26,729 nucleotides of DNA. Source: Lentisphaeria bacterium UBA1724 (GTDB lineage: Bacteria; Verrucomicrobiota; Lentisphaeria; Oligosphaerales; Oligosphaeraceae). Within the stretch, counting starts at the first letter, position 1, and every line of letters begins with the position of its first letter. The translations under genes and the position numbers were made by a program. The notes under the pieces were generated by a model. That model was given only the letters and a program-made list of their open reading frames with translations, was not told the origin of the DNA and did no database searches. The stretch is taken from NCBI GenBank assembly GCA_002315885.1, contig DCIO01000081.1, positions 1-26,729 of the forward strand, written 5' to 3'. Positions 8,642 through 17,000 of this stretch are shown here, one piece after another.

Positions 8642-9670
8642 CTAGTTATGCTTGTCAGAATAGTTCTGAAGCGCTTTGTCAAAAGCCTCTGATTGCACCT
8701 TGACTACCGCGCCATTGGGAAGAAGACGGAAGACGCCCAGCATGGCCCCACCCCAGCGCCGGAAATCCAGGGCAGAGGAATACTCCAGGGATTTCAGGAA
8801 GCTATTCAGAGAAGCGGAGGTCACTTTCTGCATTTCATCCAGCGTGGCAGGGAGCGCCTCATTCCAATGCCCCGCTTCCTCCTGGAAAAGGGCCAGGTAC
8901 TTTGTCACGCGCCCCCGCCCCTCGTCGCCGTGGATTTCGTAGGCATCCATGAGTTCGTTGCCGAATTTATCCAGGAGTTTCTCCAAATCCAGCTGGTATG
9001 GCCGTTGCAATTTTCGTTCCGTCACCCTCTGGACCGCCTCACGGAGGTAGAAATAACAGGGAAATGCAATCTGGAAATCCAGTGACAATGCCGCGCTCCG
9101 AATTGCACTAAAGGCATCGCCTCGCTGGAAACGCTCGATAATCTTATCGCCACTGGCACGGCTATTTGCGCCATAGCGGGAGAGTATCTCCCCAAGGGCC
9201 TTCTCCTCCTGGTCGATCTCTTCCAGGCACCGCTGTAGCATCGCCGTCCTGGAGGACGGATAGCTCTTGAGAAGGGCCTTGCACATCTTCAGACGCCTCG
9301 CACGCACCGCAGTTCGTTCTTTCCGCTCCTCATAGGAGACTCCGTCGGCGCCCTTCCCTGCTGGCGGCATCACCTGGCAAAGGGTGAAGGCAATCACATC
9401 AAAGGAATCGCTATCCCGATACAACGGAAAAATCTCCACAATGGAAGCGGGTTCGATGTTCTGAACCGCGTTGTCATTCATCAACGAGCAATTCCAATGG
9501 CGTTCGGTACCCAGCCCCACAAAACGCAGAGGCTCCTCACCACTCAAGGGACACAAAATCTGCCCCTTGCAGTCATCCGTGAGATCCTTGAAACCCGCCC
9601 CCAAAAGGGTCACGCCTAGACACACCACCCAAAAACCAACCTGGGTGTATTTCAAGACTGAACTCCACAT
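8642..9670 (-). CDS. Membrane-anchored or secreted protein of unknown function
   Basis: I do not recognise this 342-aa protein. It begins with a signal-anchor-like segment (VGFWVVCLGVTLLGAGF, ~11-27) and continues as a soluble, mostly helical region with several cysteines near the N-terminus (in DDCKGQILCPLSG and HWNCS) and a charged stretch around 110-150. I chose the ATG at 9670 because it lies 8 bp after the upstream stop, has a Shine-Dalgarno (CGGAG) at the right distance and puts the hydrophobic segment at the N-terminus. The frame stays open to 9784, but those extra codons overlap the upstream gene and look non-coding. Sitting directly before the GTPase gene, it may be an extracytoplasmic component or sensor; this is inference. 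Confidence 0.72.
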   Translation of the reverse strand: MWSSVLKYTQVGFWVVCLGVTLLGAGFKDLTDDCKGQILCPLSGEEPLRFVGLGTERHWNCSLMNDNAVQNIEPASIVEIFPLYRDSDSFDVIAFTLCQVMPPAGKGADGVSYEERKERTAVRARRLKMCKALLKSYPSSRTAMLQRCLEEIDQEEKALGEILSRYGANSRASGDKIIERFQRGDAFSAIRSAALSLDFQIAFPCYFYLREAVQRVTERKLQRPYQLDLEKLLDKFGNELMDAYEIHGDEGRGRVTKYLALFQEEAGHWNEALPATLDEMQKVTSASLNSFLKSLEYSSALDFRRWGGAMLGVFRLLPNGAVVKVQSEAFDKALQNYSDKHN

Positions 9671-9678
9671 ACACTCCG

Positions 9679-11247
9679 TTATTCCTCGATTTCTTCCAAC
9701 CACTGTGTAACCTGCCTGCTTTCCGTGCTGAGGTTGATGCCCAACAGATGAATTGTCTTTCCACATTGGCGGAATTTTTGGCAATATTCTCTGTTCCGAA
9801 TCTGCTCCATAGCCGCTTGCGCACTCTGGTTGAGCTTAAATTCAAAGATATATACCCGTTCCTCAAAGACCGCAATCGCATCAATGCGACCCTTGTTCGT
9901 GCAGACCTCAGCCTGAACCATGGTTCCCAAGGTCAAGAAAAGCACATAGATAACAGACTGATAGTATTTTTCGTCCTTCAACTGAATGTCGTAGGGAATA
10001 TTCGCCAGGAAAGTCTGAAGCACATCCATGAACTCAGCGGTATGCCCATCCCTCATGTTGTTCAGCATCTTCACCAGAAGATTGTTGAGTTCCTGCCGTC
10101 CAACCCCTGAATACGCATTCAGAAGGTATGCGTTGAAGGCAGCCTTCACCTCGTGATTCGGAAACCCCACACGATATTTCCGGACCTCCCACTCCTCCCA
10201 GGAATCCTTAATGGTCAGATAACCCGTCTGAAGCAAAAGGCTCATAGGGTCCACTTCCCCGATTTCATAGGCAGAGAAAGCGATTTCATCAACGGGCTCC
10301 CTCAGAGCCTTCTCGAAATCAAAGCGGGTAGATTTCAGCAATTCCATTAAGAAGGTCGGTGTTCCCGTAGAGAACCAGTAGTTTCGGAACTCCCCATGGT
10401 TCAGAAAGAACTCAGCCAAGGATACGGGGTTGTAAACAGCCTCCGCATTCTGATGGAAACGAAATCCATCATACCACTCCTTTATTTTTGCCATGAATTG
10501 CTCGCGAGGCAGTGCCTGTCGGCCTTCAGACTCCACAATCCATTCCCCGAAATTCTTTTCCAATTCCTCCTGGGTATAGCCCAACATGGTAGCGTAATCC
10601 CCACTCATGCTAATATCCCGAAGATTGTTCAGCTTGGAGAAAATGGAGACTTGGCAGAACTTGCTCACACCCGTCAGGAAAACAAAGCGCTCACGGCTGT
10701 CCTCCAATTTGATGGTCGAATAGAAATCCGAAAGGACATCCCGTATCTCCGCCGCCTTCCCGTTAACCAGGTTCTCTAGCAATGGCTTGTCATACTCGTC
10801 AATCAAGAGAACCACAGGTCCTGACTTTCCATGCAACTCACGGATAATTGCCGAGAAAGATGCGGCCAACTGATCAGACTTGACAGAGGCAGTCAACTGG
10901 AACTGGCGCACAACATCCTCCAATTTCAGCCCCAGAAACTCCTGAAGATGCTCTGCCGAATGGGAATTACAGTTGCACAAATCTAAGTGAATCACAGGAA
11001 AAACCTGCCAATCATAGGGTTTGTCGCCTATGGACAAGCCTCGGAATAGTTCGCGATGTCCCTCAAAAATAGCCTTCAGTGTAGAGACCGTCAAGGATTT
11101 TCCAAAACGTCTTGGGCGGGATAGAAAATAGACACCCTTAGGAGCCTGGACAAGTTTCCACAGGAACTCAGTCTTGTCCACATATAGGAAATCCCCCAGG
11201 ATAAGATCCTGAAAAGTGAAGACACTGGATGTAAGATACTTCGGCAT
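9679..11247 (-). CDS. AAA-ATPase-like protein with C-terminal PD-(D/E)XK nuclease-family domain
   Basis: This 522-aa protein has the layout of the AAA-ATPase_like (PF09820) plus PDDEXK_9 (PF08011) family common in gut anaerobes. The Walker A region is SRPRRFGKS (43-51), preceded by the family's typical YVDKTEFL (22-29), and the Walker B is VVLLIDEYD with D150/E151. The C-terminal ~80 residues carry the nuclease-fold signature: GRIDAIAVF followed by YIFEFKLN, giving an Asp and an E-x-K. The length is normal for the family and the active-site residues are present. The start has a strong Shine-Dalgarno (GAGGAA, 7-nt spacer). Its stop lies 8 bp before the next gene, so it could be the first gene of the GTPase operon, although the family is usually stand-alone and mobile. 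Its natural substrate is not known. Confidence 0.88.
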   Translation of the reverse strand: MPKYLTSSVFTFQDLILGDFLYVDKTEFLWKLVQAPKGVYFLSRPRRFGKSLTVSTLKAIFEGHRELFRGLSIGDKPYDWQVFPVIHLDLCNCNSHSAEHLQEFLGLKLEDVVRQFQLTASVKSDQLAASFSAIIRELHGKSGPVVLLIDEYDKPLLENLVNGKAAEIRDVLSDFYSTIKLEDSRERFVFLTGVSKFCQVSIFSKLNNLRDISMSGDYATMLGYTQEELEKNFGEWIVESEGRQALPREQFMAKIKEWYDGFRFHQNAEAVYNPVSLAEFFLNHGEFRNYWFSTGTPTFLMELLKSTRFDFEKALREPVDEIAFSAYEIGEVDPMSLLLQTGYLTIKDSWEEWEVRKYRVGFPNHEVKAAFNAYLLNAYSGVGRQELNNLLVKMLNNMRDGHTAEFMDVLQTFLANIPYDIQLKDEKYYQSVIYVLFLTLGTMVQAEVCTNKGRIDAIAVFEERVYIFEFKLNQSAQAAMEQIRNREYCQKFRQCGKTIHLLGINLSTESRQVTQWLEEIEE

Positions 11248-11294
11248 CTACGGGTTCCTCTCTGGGAATGAACTAGAAACGTTTCTTAGGCAAT

Positions 11295-11300
11295 ATAATA
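11295..11300 (-). promoter_or_regulatory. Candidate -10 element for the AAA/GTPase operon
   Basis: On the minus strand TATTAT lies 47 bp upstream of the ATG at 11247, inside a short AT-rich patch of an otherwise GC-rich gap. No convincing -35 lies 16-18 bp upstream (the best match is CTTTTC). It is proposed from position and composition only. Confidence 0.3.
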
Positions 11301-11373
11301 CACCTTCCCTGCCCCGAGAAAAGATGGCTCTACGACGATTTGTAAAAAAGGGGACAGGTGGGAGCGGAATTCT

Positions 11374-13305
11374 TTACAGTTCCTTCCGTTTGACGCAGAG
11401 ATATGTCATGTCGTCATGCTGGTCGCATTTTTCGGAGAAGGATGCGACGCCATGCACGATAGCCTCCCCCACCTCTTCCGCGGAGCAATTCTTGGAAGCG
11501 CACTCTTCTGCGATGGCCTTCAGTCGTCCCATCCCGAAGAACTGGTGTTGTGCATTTTCGGCATCGACGACGCCATCCGTATAGAGGAGAATCGCGTCGC
11601 CGTGGTCCAGTGTGCATTGTGCTTCCGTGTATTCATAATGCGCTTTCACACCCACGGGAATGCCATTTCGCCGGCAAGGCGTTGCGACAGTGCCATCCTT
11701 TTTCAGGACGAGGAACGGGTTGTGTCCCGCGTTGCAGTAGGTAAACACGCCGCTTTCCAAGTCCAGAATGCCCATGAGGTATGTGACAAAGAAATTCATC
11801 TTCTTATATGCGCTGAGTATGTCATTCAGCTTGGCAACCACCTTCTTGGGAGAGCAATCGCCTCCGTGGACCATACCCCGCTGGAGGGTCTGGGTGACCA
11901 CCATAAGCATGGCGGCAGGAATGCCCTTTCCTGACACGTCCCCAATGACAATACAGAGCTTGTTGGGGGCAATCAAAGAGACGTCATATAAATCCCCACC
12001 TACTTCCTTGGCGGGAGACATGGCGGCAGAGACCCCGAATTCACGCTGTGAAAAGAGTTGGGAGGCGTGGTCGGGTAGTATTCCCAGCTGAATTCGATTC
12101 GCGATTTCCAGTTCGTTGGCAGTCCTTTCCTGCGCTTTGGTCATGGTCTGAATACTGGCGATGTACTCCTGGAGGGAATTGCGCATGTTGTCAATGGTGG
12201 CCGCCAACATGGCGATTTCGTCTTTTCCGGAGACCTTCGGCGCGGGTTCCGTAAGCTTTCCGCGGCCGATTTCCGAGGCGAAGTGCATGACTTTCCGCAG
12301 TGGCGTGCTAAATCGGAAATACATGGAAAGCGCAATGAGAATCATCACTACCAATGCCTCCACTATCATGATGGTAAAAGTATGATGGAAGGCATTCAGG
12401 AGAATGTTCATTCTCGCCTCGGGGAATACCAGCGCAAAACTCCACCCAGTGCTCCGCATGACCTGGAAGAAGAGATGCAAACACTCTCCCGTCTCCTCGC
12501 TTTGGGCAATAATATCCCTCGGCAAGCCATTCTTCAGCGACGACGAAAATTCGTCAAAATTCGCATCCGTCCGATAAGGCAAATCAATCAGGTTCTTTCC
12601 CAGGTTCTGTTTGTTGTCACATGCCAGCACGTACTGTCCCCGGGTGAGCAAGAAGGCATATCCTTCGCCCTGGGGATGAATGAGGTCGACCTGTTCCTGC
12701 AACCAGGCACAGGATACTTCCACGCACGCCACGCCGACGAATTGCTTCACGCCATTGGCATCACTCCGATAGATTGGGCTGGCATAGCAGGCAATGAAGT
12801 CGTCTTTCACCTGGAAGGGCTCCAGCCACAACGCCTTCCCTGCGGCTTTCACTTCCAGGTACCGTGTATCGTTCAGGAAAACGGGCCCCTCTGAAAACAT
12901 TTCAGCCCCATCCCGATAGCGAACCATCATAAACGGCTTTCCGGACAACTCCGGCAAAACGCCAGGCTCAAATACGACCACGGCCGTCCGGATATCGGAG
13001 ACGGCTTGCAACGCATCATCCATGGATTCACGAATCTCCGCCATGGTCAAGTCACCATCCACACGGCTGAAATGGGCCACCATGATCTTGCCAGCGGCTT
13101 CCCATTCCAGGAACGCCTGTTCAAACTGCGCCACGGTGAATTGACACAACAGCGTCGCCTCGTCCCGTATGCCATTGCGCAAATTGTCCCGCACCAAATA
13201 GAAAAGCACCCCCATCGTGGGGATAAGCATCAGCAATATTCCCACGATAAAATAGAGAATGAAGCGCGTTGCCAAGGATTGCCGAATGGACAGGAGTTTC
13301 TTCAT
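11374..13305 (-). CDS. Membrane sensor SpoIIE/RsbU-type PP2C serine phosphatase (Cache-HAMP-PP2C)
   Basis: Domain order is: membrane helix (~14-39), an extracytoplasmic Cache-like sensor region (~40-300, with WLEPF, YASPIY and VGVACVEVS), a second helix (~308-331), a HAMP linker (~330-386) and a PP2C/SpoIIE phosphatase domain (~405-641). The metal-binding aspartates are visible: GGDLYD (D438), VIGDVSGKG (D456), LYTDGVVDA (D577) and HDDMT (~D631/632). In partner-switching systems such phosphatases dephosphorylate the STAS anti-anti-sigma protein in response to a signal, and both an STAS protein and its kinase are encoded immediately upstream. An in-frame TTG at 13317 would add four residues; I prefer ATG 13305. 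The signal sensed and the target regulator are unknown. Confidence 0.9.
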   Translation of the reverse strand: MKKLLSIRQSLATRFILYFIVGILLMLIPTMGVLFYLVRDNLRNGIRDEATLLCQFTVAQFEQAFLEWEAAGKIMVAHFSRVDGDLTMAEIRESMDDALQAVSDIRTAVVVFEPGVLPELSGKPFMMVRYRDGAEMFSEGPVFLNDTRYLEVKAAGKALWLEPFQVKDDFIACYASPIYRSDANGVKQFVGVACVEVSCAWLQEQVDLIHPQGEGYAFLLTRGQYVLACDNKQNLGKNLIDLPYRTDANFDEFSSSLKNGLPRDIIAQSEETGECLHLFFQVMRSTGWSFALVFPEARMNILLNAFHHTFTIMIVEALVVMILIALSMYFRFSTPLRKVMHFASEIGRGKLTEPAPKVSGKDEIAMLAATIDNMRNSLQEYIASIQTMTKAQERTANELEIANRIQLGILPDHASQLFSQREFGVSAAMSPAKEVGGDLYDVSLIAPNKLCIVIGDVSGKGIPAAMLMVVTQTLQRGMVHGGDCSPKKVVAKLNDILSAYKKMNFFVTYLMGILDLESGVFTYCNAGHNPFLVLKKDGTVATPCRRNGIPVGVKAHYEYTEAQCTLDHGDAILLYTDGVVDAENAQHQFFGMGRLKAIAEECASKNCSAEEVGEAIVHGVASFSEKCDQHDDMTYLCVKRKEL

Positions 13306-13322
13306 GGAACGATCCAATTTGC

Positions 13323-13769
13323 CTAGGAGAGTCGTTTGGTCAAGGTCAGGATGTTTTGGTTGCCTTCCCGCGTGTAGTCCAAGGCGTCAGTGTATTTCTG
13401 GACCAACCGGATGCCATTCCCCTCGCGATGCGGGACCGTGGGATGCTCTTCGGAGAGGTGTTGCAGGGGATTGAAGGCCACACCGCTGTCGCAGAAACGC
13501 ACCTCCACCGACTGCTCTTCGGGCTTCAGTCGCCAGGAGACCTGGACCAGCCCAGGGCATTCCTGGTTCGGGTAGGCGTAAGAGCAGATGTTCGTGAAAA
13601 TCTCATCCGACGCAATCAGCATCTGCATGACGGATCTGCGGGGCATCCCCACACCCGACAGGACCTCCTCCAACCACTCTTCCAATTCCGGGAAGAGCTG
13701 CCGTGCCGCAGAGAGGGAGACACCATTCTCTACGTCAGGTAATCTTTGAATGTGCTGAAGTTCAGTCAT
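13323..13769 (-). CDS. RsbW-like anti-sigma factor / serine kinase (HATPase_c_2)
   Basis: The protein (148 aa from this start) has the GHKL ATP-binding motifs of RsbW/SpoIIAB-type kinases: an N-box in IASDEIFTNICSYAY (E56, N60), a G1 box FCDSGVAFNP (D94) and a G2-like GNGIRLVQKY (~G117-K125). In the model systems this protein binds its target when the STAS partner is phosphorylated, and phosphorylates that partner on serine. It lies between the STAS gene and the PP2C gene. I chose the ATG at 13769, one base after the STAS stop (TAGAATG); an in-frame ATG at 13784 would overlap the STAS gene by 14 bp and adds MSKSR. No sigma factor is encoded in the window, so the regulated partner is unknown. 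Confidence 0.88.
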   Translation of the reverse strand: MTELQHIQRLPDVENGVSLSAARQLFPELEEWLEEVLSGVGMPRRSVMQMLIASDEIFTNICSYAYPNQECPGLVQVSWRLKPEEQSVEVRFCDSGVAFNPLQHLSEEHPTVPHREGNGIRLVQKYTDALDYTREGNQNILTLTKRLS

Positions 13770-13770
13770 T

Positions 13771-14076
13771 CTACTCTTCGACATGGAGGATTTCGTTGAA
13801 ACCCGTCACTTCCAGGACCTCACGCACTTCCACGCCAACATTGCGCAGAACCAACTTCCCGTGTTGCGACATCGTCTCATCCGCGTCAATCAGCATCCGC
13901 AATCCCGCGCTGGAGATGTATTCCACCCCCGCGAAATCCAAAATCATGGTCTCCACGGAAGAGAAGTATTTCTTCAATTCCTCGGCCACTTCCTGGCTGG
14001 TGGCGGTGTTGATGCGCCCATTTAGCCCAATGACCACACTCTTGTCGGCTAAATTCTGCTGAATGTTAAATTCCAT
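13771..14076 (-). CDS. STAS-domain anti-sigma factor antagonist (RsbV/SpoIIAA-like)
   Basis: This 101-aa protein is one complete STAS domain. The diagnostic segment is ILDFAGVEYISSAGLRMLI, in which Ser55/Ser56 align with the serine that the partner kinase phosphorylates. The start has a strong Shine-Dalgarno (GAGGAAG) and lies 9 bp after the NRPS stop, so it is very likely on the same transcript as the NRPS. Together with the next two genes it makes a full antagonist-kinase-phosphatase set in the order expected for partner switching. Confidence 0.93.
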   Translation of the reverse strand: MEFNIQQNLADKSVVIGLNGRINTATSQEVAEELKKYFSSVETMILDFAGVEYISSAGLRMLIDADETMSQHGKLVLRNVGVEVREVLEVTGFNEILHVEE

Positions 14077-14085
14077 GTTCTTCCT

Positions 14086-17000
14086 CTATTTCTTTTGGAA
14101 TATGCGCATTTGGGAGAGCATATCCATGAATTGATGCAAGTATTCTTCGCTGGGCATTCTCCAACTGAAGCCCAGACGGTAAAGCACGGTAGTCGTCCAG
14201 GCATTCACGGCCTCGGTGACCTTCCACTCCTGGAGATTACGTCGACCGTAGTGGAGGATGCCCTGCAGCAGTTCCGCGCGAGCGGGGTCGTTGCGCAGCT
14301 CTTCCACTGCGGCATGGAATTCCGTGGTGGGGACATATCGGATGGAATGATGGATGGCGTTGATGGCCTCCAGCACCGCGTGCATATCCAGCTGGTAGGT
14401 ATTGAAGGGCTGGAAAATCACCATGTCGTCAGGCGTCGTAGCCAACTTGACGATGGCCTGGGCGCACTGGTCGATGGGGGTCATTTCCAAAGGCGTGGTC
14501 AATTCCATCAGCGGATAGGCACCCACCGCCTGGTAGGTCCGCAGGGAATTGACGAATGCGTTGTCCTTCAGGTTCATTTGGAATTCGCCATCGGAAGCGC
14601 GTCCCATCAGATTGCCCAGGCGCATGATCTTGCCCCGCAGTTGCTTCTGTGCGACCGCCTCCAGAATATAGCGTTCCGCCAGGAATTTCGTCCGGATGTA
14701 CTCGTTGTCCGAATCCTGACCAATGTAGAAATGCCGCTCGTCCAATTTCACCGCGGAGTTGACGGGGATGATGCCGCCGATGGAGTATGTGGAGACGTGG
14801 ATTAACCGGGCGCCGTATCTCTGGCAGCATGCTATCAGATTCTGGACGCCGTGGACATTGACCTTGTCCATCTTGTCATCCGACACATAGTGTTTCACCA
14901 TGGCGGCGCTGTTGAGCAGGGTGTCGAAATGGAATCCAGACAATCTGTCAGCCAGGTCGTCCTGGGAGATGTCCCCCTCGATATAGACGATGCGCTGCGC
15001 CTGCTCTTCGGTGAACAGCTCCTCAAAGTAGTAGATATACTGCAACTTGAGACGCTTCTCCAAAGACAACCCACGCTTGCCACGAACCAGGACGCCGATC
15101 TTGCCCTCCGTATTCTCCAGCAACGCCTTCAGCAGGTGTATGCCCAGGAACCCCGTGGAACCCGTCAGCAACACATCCCCCAGGGGCTGGACTGCAAAAT
15201 CGGCGGTCAGCTCACTGGGCGTGCCCTGCAACACGCCATCGATTGCCGTATAATCGTAATCGCCATACCGGAAGGACTTTTCGCCAGTGGCTTTCGAGGC
15301 ATCGCCATCCAAAAACGCCGCCAGCGCCCGGGGAGTCTTGTGGGCAAACAAATCGCCGTAGACGACCTCCAGACCCTGTTTCTGCAGCTCCACGATGACA
15401 CGAATGGCAATCAGGGAGGTCCCGCCACAGAGGAAGAAGTCGTCCGTGACGCTGAAGTCCGCCATGCCCAGGATTTCGCCGAAAATCTGGCAGAGCAGTC
15501 GTTCGGTGGCCGTCTTGGGTGCCTCGTATTTGCTGCGGAATGCACTCTCGTCGGGCAGAGGCAGCGCCTTTCGGTTCAGTTTTCCGTTGGGTGTGAGAGG
15601 AAGGACATCCAATTTGACGAATGCGTCCGGGACCATGTATTCCGTCAAGCCCTGGCTAATCTGCGCTTTCAGAGCGACTTCGTCGATAGTCCCATCCGCC
15701 ACATAGTATCCGATGAGGTGCTGGATGCCGAGGATGGTCTTCACATCGGCGGCGGCGGCTTTGACGCCAGGGTATTGACCGATGGCGGTCTCCACCTCAC
15801 CCAGCTCAATGCGGAACCCGCGCAATTTGACCTGCTGGTCGATACGTCCCAAGTAGAGCAGCTCGCCATTCTCGTCCCATTGCGTCAAATCCCCCGTGCG
15901 ATACATCTTCTGCCCTGCCAGGAAAGGCGAGGCCACAAAGTGCTCGGCGGTGGTTTCCAGGCGATGCCAATACCCCCGCGTCAACTGCCTGCCCAGCAGA
16001 GCCAATTCGCCCGCCATGCCACGGGGCAGTAACTGTCCTGCCCCATCCACAATTGCGGAAATGGAGTTCGCCACGGGATAGCCGATGGGGATGTTTTCGC
16101 CGTCCCTCTCGGGATTCACCCTGTGGTAGGAAGAGCACACAGTGAACTCCGTAGGTCCATAGCCATTCAGCACCTGGGTCTTCCCTGGCTTGGTCGCCAG
16201 CAGTTTCTCGCCACCAAGCGTCACATACCGTAGGGAAACATCATAAGTATTCAAAAACGCCATGCCGAATTGCGTGGGGAATGTGGCGCCGATAATCTTG
16301 TTGTCCTTCAAGTATTTATCAATTCCCGCCAGGTCTTTACGGAGGCCTTCATCCAGGATATGCAGGGTTGCGCCACTGGCAATGGATGGATACAAGTCAC
16401 TCAGGGAGCCATCGAAGCTCAGGCTGAGATGCTCGACGATGCCCTCGCCTGGCTTCAAATCCAAGTCATGGCACATCCAGCCCACGTAGGAACGCAAATT
16501 GTCGTGCCCCACCATCACGCCTTTTGGCTTGCCCGTAGAACCCGAGGTGTAGATCATATACGCCAGACAATCCCTGGTCGCCTTGCAAATCGGCTGGACG
16601 CTGACCTGGGCAGAGAAATCCAGCGAGGCCAGGAATGCCTCGTCAATGACCGCCTTCGCCTCCGAGTCCTCCACCATATACGCAATGCGGTCGGCAGGAT
16701 ACTCGGGGTCGATGGGAACATACGCCGCACCCGCCTTCCAAATGCCCAGCACCGATACCATAAATTCCTTAATGCGCGGCAATTTGATGCCGACAAAATG
16801 GCCAGGACGGACGTCACGGGATACCAGCGCGTTCGCCAGGATGTCACTCCAGCGGTCCAACTCGCCGTATGTAATCGAACTGCGGGAATCCACCACCGCC
16901 ACCGACTGCGGACGCTCGGAGACCTGCTTCCGGAAGAGGTCCACCACGGTCTCGTTCAAATCGTAATTCAACTGGGGACCACGCCCCAACGAAAGCAACG

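Noticed and set aside
9671..9784. Upstream extension of the 342-aa membrane orphan
   Set aside because: The extra 38 codons overlap the nuclease-family gene, have no suitable ribosome site and would bury the signal-like segment. The ATG at 9670 has a Shine-Dalgarno and an 8-bp gap.
11341..11378. TGTAAA/TTTACA inverted repeat with an A/T run after the PP2C gene, considered as a terminator
   Set aside because: The arms are only 6 bp with a 26-bp loop, one arm overlaps the stop codon, and no GC-rich stem precedes the T-run. It does not meet the form of an intrinsic terminator.
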